Assembly: GCA_902556405.1 (NCBI GenBank) | Contig: CACDWF010000007.1 | Span: 1 to 64,000, forward strand | Origin: an uncultured Alphaproteobacteria bacterium | GTDB taxonomy: Bacteria; Pseudomonadota; Alphaproteobacteria; Rhodobacterales; Rhodobacteraceae | Reading direction: 5' to 3' | DNA: 64,000 nt | Shown: positions 11,510 through 20,912 of the stretch, in pieces | Layout: every line of letters begins with the position of its first letter | Position numbering within the stretch: the first letter of the stretch is position 1 | The notes under the pieces: generated by a model | Told to the model about the DNA's origin: nothing | The model's database searches: none | The model's input: only the letters and a program-made list of their open reading frames with translations | Translations under genes and position numbers: made by a program

Positions 11510-14446
11510 ATGCGAAATAGTTCACATCCAATAACAAATAAACAAAAACTATCTTTTACTTTTAATGGGAAAAAATATTTCGGCTATAAAGGTGATACGC
11601 TAGCTTCCGCACTTATTGCCAACAACGTTAAAATTGTTGGAAGATCTTTCAAATATCATCGTCCAAGAGGCATTTTTAGCGCCGGATCTGAGGAACCAAA
11701 TGCATTGATAGAGCTTGGCGATGGCCCATATAAAGAACCGAATACCAGAGCTACTAACATCGAGCTTTTTGATGGTCTTGAAGGCTCGAGTCAAAATTTT
11801 TTAGGGTCAGTTAATTTTGACTTCATGGCAATAAATGATTTGCTGAAAAATTTCATAGGTGCAGGTTTCTATTACAAGACGTTTATGTGGCCCAGGAGGT
11901 TTTGGGAGAAATTATATGAACCAATTATTAGAAGAGCCGCAGGGTTAGGGAAATTATCACTACAGGCGGATCCTTCACAGTATGACAAGGGGTATCTCCA
12001 TTGTGACTTTCTAATAATTGGATCTGGTATCTCGGGCTTAATGTCTGCCCTTCTATTGGCAGAAACTGGAGGTGAAGTTTTAATTGTCGAGGAAGATTTT
12101 GTTTTGGGTGGAAGACTCAATTCAGAAAGGTCAATTATAAACGGTAATCAATCTTCAAATTGGATTCGTCAGGCGGTAAAAAAATTAAAAAGTTTAAAAA
12201 ATGTTCGAATCTTAAATAGAACCACGGTCTTTGCCGCTTTTGATCATGGTATATTTGCAGCCATTGAGAAAAAAACTGATCATATATTAGAAAAAAGTTC
12301 CAAACCAAGACAGATAAATTGGAAGATATATACCAAGCTCTGCATCTTAGCGTCTGGAGCTATTGAGCGCTCTATTGCATTTCCTCAAAACGATAGACCC
12401 GGTATAATGTTGGCAGGATCGGTAAGAACTTATGCGAATAGGTTTGGTGCCTACTACGGACAAAAAATTGCAATCTACACAAATAATGATGATGGTTGGA
12501 GGACTGCTGACGATCTAAAAAATATGGGACTTGAAATTAAGGCGGTAATTGACACTCGCAAAGGGATTGAAGCGCTGTCTTCAACCATTCCATCTTACCT
12601 AGGACAAACAATTACAAAAACATATGGAAGAAAAGGTATCAAGGCAATTAAGTTAAGTTCGGGATCAAAATTGAATGTTGATTGTCTTGCAGTATCAGGA
12701 GGATGGAGTTCCAACATTCATTTGACATGCCACAAGAGAGGCAAACCCGTTTGGGATAACAATTTCAAGAACTTTCTATCGGGGGGTAATGGGCAAAAAG
12801 ATAAAATAATTCCTGTGGGAGCCGCGAGAGGAATATTTGAAATCCAAAATATCATTTCAGATACCAATAGAGTTATTTTATCTTTGATTAAAAAACTTAG
12901 TTTGAGCATGCCTAACCGCATTACACTAACTAGCTCGAAAGAGCAGTATAGCTGCTCACTTGATCTTGTTAGTCGTTCCGATCCCTCTAACTCCTTCATA
13001 GATCTGCAAAACGATGTTACCCAAAAAGATATAGAGTTAAGCTTCAAAGAGGGCTTTAAAAGTGTGGAACATTTAAAGCGATACTCCACGTTGGGTATGG
13101 CAACCGATCAGGGGAAAACATCTAATATCCTTGGGTTAGCGTCTATGGCTAAATTGAAGGGAACGAATATTTCTGAAGTAGGCACTACTATTTTTAGACC
13201 ACCATATGTACCTGTAGCTATATCGGCATTTGCAGGACGTTCTAGGGGAAAGGACTTTAGACCGACAAGGTTGACCCCATCACATAATGTAGCCTCCAAA
13301 CGAAATGCAGTTTTTGTAGAGACAGGTAACTGGTTGCGAGCTCAATGGTTTCCAGAAAAGGGAGAGAAATTTTGGCGAGAAAGTGTCGATAGAGAGGTCA
13401 TACAGACGAGAAATTCAGTTGGAATTTGTGATGTAACTACACTTGGAAAAATCGATATTCAAGGAAAAGACTGCTCAGAGTTTTTAAATTTTGTGTACAC
13501 AAATGCCTTTGCTAAGTTACCTATCAATAGAGTACGTTACGGATTAATGTTAAGAGAAGATGGCGTTGCATATGATGATGGGACTACTGCAAGGTTAGGC
13601 GAAAATCATTTTATAATGACGACTACGACTGCTAATGCCCCTTTAGTTCTACGAAATTTAGAATTTGTTCGACAGTGCCTCCTTCCAAATCTAGATGTTC
13701 ATTTAATTTCTACTACAGATTCTTGGGCCCAGTATTCGGTCGCAGGACCAAACTCTCGCAGATTATTGCAAAAGATTGTAGATAAACCAAAAGATATAAC
13801 TAATGAAAATTTTCCATTCATGGCTTGTCGTGAGCTCACCATCTGTGGCGGTATTATGGCAAGACTTTTTCGAATTTCCTTCTCTGGAGAATTAGCTTAT
13901 GAAATTGCAGTTCCTACACAATATGGAAATGCTTTATTTGACGCCCTTCTTTCGGAAGGCCAAGAGTTTAATGCCGTTCCTTATGGTACTGAAGCATTAG
14001 GAGTTATGCGAATAGAAAAAGGTCATGTAGCTGGTAATGAAATAAATGGTCAGACAACCGCACAGAACCTCGGCTTATCAAGGATGATATCAAAAAAAGC
14101 AGACAGCATAGGAAACATTCTATCAGAGAGAGAAGGCTTCAATAGATCTGATATCGCAACATTTTCAGGCTTTAGGCCTGTTCAACGCAACCAAAAGCTT
14201 GAAGCTGGATCACACCTGATTTCAGTAGGGAAAAAACCCACAATGGAAAATGATGAGGGTTGGTTATCTTCAGTAGCATTCTCTCCAACACTTGGTCACT
14301 ACATAGCTTTAGGGTTTATTAAACGCGGTGAAACAAGAATTGGAGAAAAGGTGTGTGCTGTAAATCTACTTCAAAACAAAACCACGGAAGTAGAGATTGT
14401 TTCGCCTCACTTTATCGATCCGGAAGGGGATAAACAACGTGGCTAA
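11510..14446 (+). CDS. soxA: Sarcosine oxidase alpha subunit
   Basis: 978 aa; SFTFNGKKYFGYKGDTLASALIANN, FKYHRPRGIFSAGSEEPNALIE, C-terminal GcvT-like domain. Confidence 0.96.
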   Translation: MRNSSHPITNKQKLSFTFNGKKYFGYKGDTLASALIANNVKIVGRSFKYHRPRGIFSAGSEEPNALIELGDGPYKEPNTRATNIELFDGLEGSSQNFLGSVNFDFMAINDLLKNFIGAGFYYKTFMWPRRFWEKLYEPIIRRAAGLGKLSLQADPSQYDKGYLHCDFLIIGSGISGLMSALLLAETGGEVLIVEEDFVLGGRLNSERSIINGNQSSNWIRQAVKKLKSLKNVRILNRTTVFAAFDHGIFAAIEKKTDHILEKSSKPRQINWKIYTKLCILASGAIERSIAFPQNDRPGIMLAGSVRTYANRFGAYYGQKIAIYTNNDDGWRTADDLKNMGLEIKAVIDTRKGIEALSSTIPSYLGQTITKTYGRKGIKAIKLSSGSKLNVDCLAVSGGWSSNIHLTCHKRGKPVWDNNFKNFLSGGNGQKDKIIPVGAARGIFEIQNIISDTNRVILSLIKKLSLSMPNRITLTSSKEQYSCSLDLVSRSDPSNSFIDLQNDVTQKDIELSFKEGFKSVEHLKRYSTLGMATDQGKTSNILGLASMAKLKGTNISEVGTTIFRPPYVPVAISAFAGRSRGKDFRPTRLTPSHNVASKRNAVFVETGNWLRAQWFPEKGEKFWRESVDREVIQTRNSVGICDVTTLGKIDIQGKDCSEFLNFVYTNAFAKLPINRVRYGLMLREDGVAYDDGTTARLGENHFIMTTTTANAPLVLRNLEFVRQCLLPNLDVHLISTTDSWAQYSVAGPNSRRLLQKIVDKPKDITNENFPFMACRELTICGGIMARLFRISFSGELAYEIAVPTQYGNALFDALLSEGQEFNAVPYGTEALGVMRIEKGHVAGNEINGQTTAQNLGLSRMISKKADSIGNILSEREGFNRSDIATFSGFRPVQRNQKLEAGSHLISVGKKPTMENDEGWLSSVAFSPTLGHYIALGFIKRGETRIGEKVCAVNLLQNKTTEVEIVSPHFIDPEGDKQRG

Positions 14447-14999
14447 ACTAGATCTTAAAATAAAAAAGCCACTAGATGGTTATTCCAAGGTCATAAACCA
14501 AATAAAAATTGCCGAGTATCAATTCGATAATCTCATATCACTTGCAATTCCGTTAAAAACCGAGCGAAAGTGTAAACTAAATTTCAAGAAATCCTTAGGG
14601 GAGCCAATGCCAAACATTGAAAAGTCAATAATTGATAAAAGTGGTATTCTAGGTTTTAGAATTGGCCTTGACTTACTTTTGGTCTGTAATCCATCGCATT
14701 CGTCATTTGTAAAAAAAACTGTCCCGTCGTTAAAGCAAGCTTTTTACATAACTGACCAAACCGGAGGGTGGTGTGGGGTTAGAGTTGATGGGGATAGAGT
14801 CATTGAGATGTTAGAACGAATTTGTCCTCTAAATTTATCCCAAAAAATTTTTGCTATCGGAGATGTTAAAAGAACTATTATGGATCACTTAAATGTGATT
14901 ATATTTAGAGAGACAGAAAAAAAATTTATATTGTTCTCACCAAGCTCTTCTTCTGGTTCCTTTCTTAAATCCATTGAGATATCTTCGAGAAATATTTAA
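14439..14999 (+). CDS. soxG: Sarcosine oxidase gamma subunit
   Basis: Follows soxA with 8-bp overlap from likely GTG start at 14439 (track start 14397 probably too early); DQTGGWCGVRVDGDRVIEMLERICPLNL. Confidence 0.85.
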   Translation: MAKLDLKIKKPLDGYSKVINQIKIAEYQFDNLISLAIPLKTERKCKLNFKKSLGEPMPNIEKSIIDKSGILGFRIGLDLLLVCNPSHSSFVKKTVPSLKQAFYITDQTGGWCGVRVDGDRVIEMLERICPLNLSQKIFAIGDVKRTIMDHLNVIIFRETEKKFILFSPSSSSGSFLKSIEISSRNI

Positions 15000-15015
15000 A
15001 TAAAAGGGAGATGAA

Positions 15016-16692
15016 ATGAAAGTCAAATCTGATATCGAAATTGCAAGAGAGGCACAGAAACTTCCTATAAAAGAAGTAGCAAAAAAATTAGGTATAGAAG
15101 ACGAAGAATTAATTCCCTTTGGGCATGATAAAGCAAAAGTATCAGATCAATTTATTAGATCAGTAAAAAATAATCAAAACGGTAAGCTCATTTTAGTAAC
15201 AGCGGTAAATCCGACACCCGCCGGTGAAGGTAAGACTACGACTACGGTAGGCCTAGGTGATGGACTTTGTGCTTTGGGAAAGAGAGCGGCTATATGCATT
15301 CGCGAAGCATCTTTAGGACCTTGCTTTGGCATGAAAGGGGGAGCTGCTGGCGGAGGGTTAGCGCAAGTTGTGCCTATGGAAGAAATGAATTTACACTTCA
15401 CTGGAGACTTTCACGCAATTACTAGCGCTCATAACCTTTTAGCAGCAATGATAGACAACCATATATATTGGGGTAACGAGCAAAATATTGACCTCCGAAG
15501 AGTTGTTTGGCGACGGGTGATGGATATGAATGATAGGGCACTTAGAGACGTAGTCACAAGCCTAGGAGGTGTCGCTAATGGATATCCAAAGCAATCAGGG
15601 TTTGATATCACTGTAGCTTCTGAAGTAATGGCAATTTTATGTTTAGCTAATGATCTTTCAGATCTCAGGAAAAGATTAGGTGAAATAATCGTTGCGTATA
15701 GAAAAGATCGAACTCCAGTTTTTTGCAAAGATATTAAAGCAGATGGCGCAATGACCGTACTCTTACAACAAGCTATGCAACCCAATATCGTTCAAACACT
15801 AGAAAATAATCCTGCATTTGTCCATGGAGGACCTTTTGCTAATATTGCCCACGGTTGCAATTCTGTTATCGCTACAAAAACCGCTCTAAAGATAGCTAAC
15901 TATGTAGTAACCGAAGCGGGTTTTGGAGCCGACCTCGGTGCCGAAAAATTTGTTAATATAAAGTGTAGGAAAGCTGGGATAAAGCCCGACGCTGCTGTAA
16001 TCGTTGCCACAGTAAGGTCGATGAAAATGAACGGTGGCATAGTTTCCAAAAATGATCTGAGTACGGAAAATATCGAAGCTGTGCAACGAGGTTGTGCAAA
16101 CCTTGGAAGACATATTGAAAATGTAAAATCATTTGGAATACCAGTCGTTGTTGCAATAAACCACTTTGTTAGCGATACAAATGCCGAGATTGAGGCGCTC
16201 AGACGGTATGTAGCTGATAAGGGGACTGAAGCTTTTGTCTGTAAGCATTGGGCAGAAGGTTCTACCGGAATCCTTCCTCTCGCGAATAAGGTTGTTGAGA
16301 TTGCAGAAAACAAAAGTAAATTTGTTTACACATACAAAGACGATTTGTCTCTGATTGAAAAAATCGAAAGAGTCGCTAAAAAAATATATAGAGCTGATGA
16401 AGTTCTTGCGAACAAGTCAATTAGGGATCAGCTACAGTTATGGGAAAATGATGGTTATGGTGATCTCCCTATTTGTATGGCGAAAACCCAATATAGCTTT
16501 ACTACAGATCCTAACAGAAGGGGTGCACCAAACGGGCACTCAATACCAATAAGAGAAGTAAGACTGTCGGCAGGGGCTGGTTTCATTGTTGTTATTTGTG
16601 GAGAAGTTATGACTATGCCTGGACTTCCCAAAGTTCCAAGCGCGGAGGCCATAATGCTCAATAAAAAAGGCGACGTTGAGGGCTTATTTTAA
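15016..16692 (+). CDS. fhs: Formate--tetrahydrofolate ligase
   Basis: 558 aa; [51 protein letters not shown]. Confidence 0.97.
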   Translation: MKVKSDIEIAREAQKLPIKEVAKKLGIEDEELIPFGHDKAKVSDQFIRSVKNNQNGKLILVTAVNPTPAGEGKTTTTVGLGDGLCALGKRAAICIREASLGPCFGMKGGAAGGGLAQVVPMEEMNLHFTGDFHAITSAHNLLAAMIDNHIYWGNEQNIDLRRVVWRRVMDMNDRALRDVVTSLGGVANGYPKQSGFDITVASEVMAILCLANDLSDLRKRLGEIIVAYRKDRTPVFCKDIKADGAMTVLLQQAMQPNIVQTLENNPAFVHGGPFANIAHGCNSVIATKTALKIANYVVTEAGFGADLGAEKFVNIKCRKAGIKPDAAVIVATVRSMKMNGGIVSKNDLSTENIEAVQRGCANLGRHIENVKSFGIPVVVAINHFVSDTNAEIEALRRYVADKGTEAFVCKHWAEGSTGILPLANKVVEIAENKSKFVYTYKDDLSLIEKIERVAKKIYRADEVLANKSIRDQLQLWENDGYGDLPICMAKTQYSFTTDPNRRGAPNGHSIPIREVRLSAGAGFIVVICGEVMTMPGLPKVPSAEAIMLNKKGDVEGLF

Positions 16693-16708
16693 AAGGTCGA
16701 GGAAAATA

Positions 16709-17602
16709 ATGAATGAAATTATTGACGGAAAAAAGTTTTCACAAACACTACGCGCCAAAGTAAAAAATTATGTCGATGTCATAAAGGAAAAACATGGGGT
16801 AACTCCAGGTTTAGCAGTAATACTTGTTGGAGAGGACCCCGCGAGCCAGGTATATGTGAGAAATAAAGGAAAGCAAACCTTAGAAGTTGGCATGAATTCA
16901 TATGAGCATAAGCTTGATGCATCGACTTCTTCCGATGTATTACTCAACCTCATAGAAAAATTAAATGACGACGTGAATGTTCATGGGATTTTATGTCAAC
17001 TACCTTTACCCGACCACTTGAATGAAAAAGAGGTGATTAATTCTATCGATCCAAAAAAAGATGTGGATGGATTTCATATATCAAATGTTGGTCTTCTAAA
17101 TACGGGTCAAAAGTCAATGATCCCCTGTACACCATTAGGGTGTTTATTATTACTTAAAGACAGGCTAGGAGACCTTTCAGGTAAAAATGCAGTGGTCGTA
17201 GGAAGATCAAATATAGTTGGTAAGCCGATGGCTAATTTACTTTTACAAGAAAATTGTACTGTAACCATAGCTCACTCTCGAACAGAGAATATAGAAACTA
17301 TATGTGCGCAAGCTGATATTATCGTGGCTGCGGTAGGGAGGCCTGAGATGATTAAAAAAGAATGGGTAAAGCCTGGAGCTACAGTCATAGATGTTGGTAT
17401 AAACCGAGTAATAAAAAATATTGATGGACACGAAAAAACTACTTTGGTGGGTGACGTTTGTTTTAATGATATGGCTGGTTTAGTAGCCGGCGTTACACCT
17501 GTACCCGGTGGAGTAGGACCAATGACTATAGCTTGTCTTTTAGCAAATACTGTTACTGCATGCTACAGATCACAAGACCTTTATGACCCAGAGTTTACTT
17601 AA
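16709..17602 (+). CDS. folD: Bifunctional methylene-THF dehydrogenase / methenyl-THF cyclohydrolase
   Basis: [70 protein letters not shown]; likely ATG 16709. Confidence 0.97.
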   Translation: MNEIIDGKKFSQTLRAKVKNYVDVIKEKHGVTPGLAVILVGEDPASQVYVRNKGKQTLEVGMNSYEHKLDASTSSDVLLNLIEKLNDDVNVHGILCQLPLPDHLNEKEVINSIDPKKDVDGFHISNVGLLNTGQKSMIPCTPLGCLLLLKDRLGDLSGKNAVVVGRSNIVGKPMANLLLQENCTVTIAHSRTENIETICAQADIIVAAVGRPEMIKKEWVKPGATVIDVGINRVIKNIDGHEKTTLVGDVCFNDMAGLVAGVTPVPGGVGPMTIACLLANTVTACYRSQDLYDPEFT

Positions 17603-17636
17603 CAATTATTTTTTGGAGTTTTTTTGTTAATTGTTA
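17600..17636. repeat. Inverted repeat TAACAATTA-N19-TAATTGTTA between folD and nrtS-like gene
   Basis: Perfect 9-bp arms 17600-17608 / 17628-17636; terminator-like T runs in spacer. Confidence 0.45.
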
Positions 17637-17679
17637 CTTTCGTGATAACATTTAACGATTATTCGTATGAGCCCAACTT

Positions 17680-17934
17680 TTGAAAAACATAACAAACCAC
17701 GATAGCTTTTTAAAGCTTGCCCTTCGAAAAAGTGTAATAAGAAGAGCTTTAAGGATTGCTCTAATCGTTGGTTGTATACTTGCTCTAATAAACCATGGTG
17801 ACAGAATAATTTTTCAGGATATGAAATCAGTCGATTGGTTTAAAATTCTTTTAACTTTCTGCGTGCCGTACTGTGTCTCCACTATTTCATCTGTTTTGGC
17901 AATCAAACGAGAAATTGAGATAAATGAGTCCTAA
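17680..17934 (+). CDS. nrtS: Small membrane protein, NrtS-like nitrate/nitrite transporter family
   Basis: 84 aa; RRALRIALIVGCILALINHGDRI...FKILLTFCVPYCVSTISSVLA resembles the remembered NrtS signature (ALxxxLVVGTxLxLINQGD, PYxVSTYS). Confidence 0.7.
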   Translation: MKNITNHDSFLKLALRKSVIRRALRIALIVGCILALINHGDRIIFQDMKSVDWFKILLTFCVPYCVSTISSVLAIKREIEINES

Positions 17935-17976
17935 AAAAAAAAGTTTTCTTTATAATTATTTCCTATAGAGGTTTTT

Positions 17977-18816
17977 ATGAAAAAAAAGATATTGCTAACA
18001 GGCGCAGGAGGTAGATTGGGTTCTTATCTTAGAGAGCCACTTTCAAACATCTGCAGTACACTTATTTCGACTGACATAAAAAAAGATATTGGAAAACTCA
18101 ATGAAAATGAAAAATATTTTTCAGCCGATTTATCAAATTTTGATCAAATATGTGACCTAACAAAAGACGTTTCGCTTATCTGCCATTTTGGCGCTTTAGT
18201 AGACGAAGTGCCATTTAACGATATGCTAGGTGCTAATTTCATTGGCTCCTATAACATTTGGGAAGCAGCTCGCCAAAATAAGTGTACTAGGGTAGTTTAT
18301 GCAAGTTCTATTCATGCAGTCGGCATGTATAAAAGAACAAAAACATTAAGGCCAAAGACTGCACATCGAGCTGATGGTTTTTATGGGCTATCAAAGTGTT
18401 TTACTGAAAATTTGGCCCGGATGTATTACGATAAATGCGGAGTTGAAGCGGTATGCTTAAGAATTGCTACATGTTCACCAGTAACAACGCAAAGAAGTTT
18501 GTCGAGTTGGCTTTCTTATGGTGACTTGGTTCAATTGGTTATGAAAGCAATTGATACTTCACACACCGGTTATTCGGTTATTTATGGAGTATCAGACAAT
18601 GATCGTTCTAATTTGAGCAACATAGAAGCAGGCCATATCGGTTTCAAACCCAAAGATAATGCTGAGATTTACGCAAATAAAATCTTCGCAGATGACCTAA
18701 CAGACGAATTAGCAGACGAAGGGAACAAATTGCATGGTGGTCCTTTTGCATCCACTGATCTAGGAGTTAGCGCAATGGATAAAATGAAAATAGTTTATGC
18801 GCATAAAGGGGATTAA
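17977..18816 (+). CDS. NAD-dependent epimerase/dehydratase family, uronate dehydrogenase-like
   Basis: LLTGAGGRLGSYLREPL, HFGALVDEVPFNDMLGANFIGSYNIWEAARQN, YASSIHAVGMY, YGLSKCFTENLARMY. Confidence 0.85.
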   Translation: MKKKILLTGAGGRLGSYLREPLSNICSTLISTDIKKDIGKLNENEKYFSADLSNFDQICDLTKDVSLICHFGALVDEVPFNDMLGANFIGSYNIWEAARQNKCTRVVYASSIHAVGMYKRTKTLRPKTAHRADGFYGLSKCFTENLARMYYDKCGVEAVCLRIATCSPVTTQRSLSSWLSYGDLVQLVMKAIDTSHTGYSVIYGVSDNDRSNLSNIEAGHIGFKPKDNAEIYANKIFADDLTDELADEGNKLHGGPFASTDLGVSAMDKMKIVYAHKGD

Positions 18817-18820
18817 CCAG

Positions 18821-20566
18821 ATGAAAGATAATAATATGCTTCGAGGAGGACAGCTTTTAGCGAAATCTTTTAAAGAGAAAGGAATAGAACATGTGTTTAC
18901 ACTCGCAGGTGGGTTTTGTAACCCTGCACTTGAGGGTTTCATGAATCATCAAATACCCGTGATAAATTGCCCGCATGAACAAATTGCGGGCCATTTGGCA
19001 GACGGTCATACGAGACTTTCAAGGAAACCCTCTGTTTGTCTAGTTGGACCAGAGGGTTTTGCGAATGCGATACCTGCCATGATGGAGTCTTGGGGGGAAC
19101 GATCTCCTGTAATTTTTGTTACAGGCTCATCCACACTGAAAAAGCAAGGTGCTGGAGGATTTAAGGAAATAGATGACGTTTCTATCGCAAGACCACTTAC
19201 AAAATACAGTGCATCAATAACAGATGGAAATAGAATTCCCGAGTTCGTGGATAGAGCGTGGAGGATAGCGACAAGCGGTTATCCAGGACCGGTTCATCTA
19301 AGTATGCCAGTAGACATAATGTTTTCTTCCTTTGATGAAAGCGCCTCAGATATGGAGCGTCCATTTACTAGAAAAGAACCAAAGACTTATAAAGCATGGC
19401 CTGAACCCTCAGCACTAAATGAGATAATTGACATTATAAAGTCTTCAAAAAAACCCATAATTATCGGCGGACATGGGATATGGTGGTCAAAAAATGAAGA
19501 CCTGTTAAAGCAAGTTGGTGATGAAATTAAAATACCAATTTTTAATGTGCCATATCACCAAAAATTATTAAATGAAAATTGCAAAGCCTTTCTAGGGCTT
19601 GCCGATGTGCATCAGTACCATCCTTCAAAGTTTGCTTTCAATGAATCTGATTGCATAATAATGGTTGGAGGTCGCTTGGATAATCAAATGAATTTCGGCA
19701 ATCCACCATTATTTCCTGCAAGTTCGAGGTTAATATGTGTCAACGGTTCGCATGAAGAAATAGAATTTAATCGGGCGGCAGACCATTTGCTTTTAAGTGA
19801 TCCTGGGGCATTTTTTGAAGGTCTACTTGCATCATTTAACAGCAGTAAATTCTCTATAGAAAAAGATTGGTTAGTTAAAAATATTGAGGAGAGAAAAAAA
19901 TGGGTGACTGCGTCGGTAAATAATCTTGTTGAAACGACGAATTCTCCAGCATGGAGTGGTGGGAAAATTCACCCTTTAGAGCTTTCTCTTTCGGTACAAA
20001 AGTGTATGACAGACCAAGATATCTTAGTTTTTGATGGAGGTAATACACACTTTTGGTCAGAAATTGCTGTTAATATAATGGCCTCTAATGGATTAGCTCT
20101 TTCTCAAATAATGCACCCAGGTTCCTATTCCATGTTAGGCGTTGGAGTATCATTTGCATTGTCGGCAAAGCGGCTCAATAAAGAAAAGACGATTGTATTA
20201 ATTTCTGGAGATGGTGCTTTCCTTAGTGGGGGTTTATCCATTGAGACAGCCTTTCAAGAAAACCTGCCGATTGTTATAATCATCGATAACAATGGTGGTT
20301 TAGACTGTATATCGCAACAACAGGAAAGATTGTTCAAGGATGGTTCTCATTTTGCAACAGATTTCAGAGATATACCATTTCACGGAATGTTTGAGGGAAT
20401 GGGGGGTTATGGAGAGCTGGTAACTCACAAAGATGAGATTCAAGGAGCTGTGAGGCGAGCAATAGACAGCAGGAAACCTGCTTGTGTTAATGTAAAAACA
20501 AAAGGCGTTATCAGCCCAATTGTTGCAGCAACAAGCGATAAAAGAGATAAGGCATCTATAGAATAA
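18821..20566 (+). CDS. Thiamine-diphosphate-dependent enzyme of the acetolactate synthase/decarboxylase superfamily, substrate unknown
   Basis: HVFTLAGGFCNPALEGFM..CPHEQIAGHLADGHTRLSRKPSVCLVGPEGF; GDGAFLSGGLSIETAFQENLPIVIIIDNNG ThDP motif; likely start ATG 18821. Confidence 0.88.
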   Translation: MKDNNMLRGGQLLAKSFKEKGIEHVFTLAGGFCNPALEGFMNHQIPVINCPHEQIAGHLADGHTRLSRKPSVCLVGPEGFANAIPAMMESWGERSPVIFVTGSSTLKKQGAGGFKEIDDVSIARPLTKYSASITDGNRIPEFVDRAWRIATSGYPGPVHLSMPVDIMFSSFDESASDMERPFTRKEPKTYKAWPEPSALNEIIDIIKSSKKPIIIGGHGIWWSKNEDLLKQVGDEIKIPIFNVPYHQKLLNENCKAFLGLADVHQYHPSKFAFNESDCIIMVGGRLDNQMNFGNPPLFPASSRLICVNGSHEEIEFNRAADHLLLSDPGAFFEGLLASFNSSKFSIEKDWLVKNIEERKKWVTASVNNLVETTNSPAWSGGKIHPLELSLSVQKCMTDQDILVFDGGNTHFWSEIAVNIMASNGLALSQIMHPGSYSMLGVGVSFALSAKRLNKEKTIVLISGDGAFLSGGLSIETAFQENLPIVIIIDNNGGLDCISQQQERLFKDGSHFATDFRDIPFHGMFEGMGGYGELVTHKDEIQGAVRRAIDSRKPACVNVKTKGVISPIVAATSDKRDKASIE

Positions 20567-20568
20567 TA

Positions 20569-20910
20569 ATGCCTTCAATAAGTACACATGTATTAAATTC
20601 TGAAAACGGCACTCATGTTGCTGGTTTAACAGTTACCCTTACACATATTGGGCCAGATGGGGCAAAAAAGACAATGTTTTCAGAAAAAACTGATGCAGGG
20701 GGACGCCTTTTAGAAGACTTTAACTTTCCCCTCACAAGCAATGAAATTTTTGAGATTGAATTTAAACTATCAGATATTCATGTGAAGAAAAAAGGTATAT
20801 ACTGTAGAGATATAATTTTTAGGGTATCTTTCAATTCAGAAAATGAAAAATTTCATATTCCCATTATCGTATCTCAAAACGGCGCCTCTTCTTGGTGGAC
20901 GGGAGAATAA
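20569..20910 (+). CDS. Transthyretin-like / 5-hydroxyisourate hydrolase family protein with divergent C-terminus
   Basis: 113 aa; STHVLNSENGTHVAGLTVTL, TDAGGRLLEDF, FHIPIIVSQNGASSWWTGE. H7, R46, H96 match family catalytic positions; terminal YRGS replaced by WTGE. Confidence 0.82.
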   Translation: MPSISTHVLNSENGTHVAGLTVTLTHIGPDGAKKTMFSEKTDAGGRLLEDFNFPLTSNEIFEIEFKLSDIHVKKKGIYCRDIIFRVSFNSENEKFHIPIIVSQNGASSWWTGE

Positions 20911-20912
20911 TA

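Noticed and set aside
15174-16661. Several 60-140 aa ORFs antisense to fhs and similar antisense ORFs throughout (e.g. 12718-13089, 7842-8246, 54931-55389).
   Set aside because: They lie opposite strongly supported genes, have no recognisable motifs and look like mirror-frame artefacts.
20569-20910. Purine/urate degradation pathway called from the HIU-hydrolase-like gene plus urease.
   Set aside because: No uricase, OHCU decarboxylase, allantoinase or ureidoglycolate genes here, and the C-terminal YRGS signature is absent.
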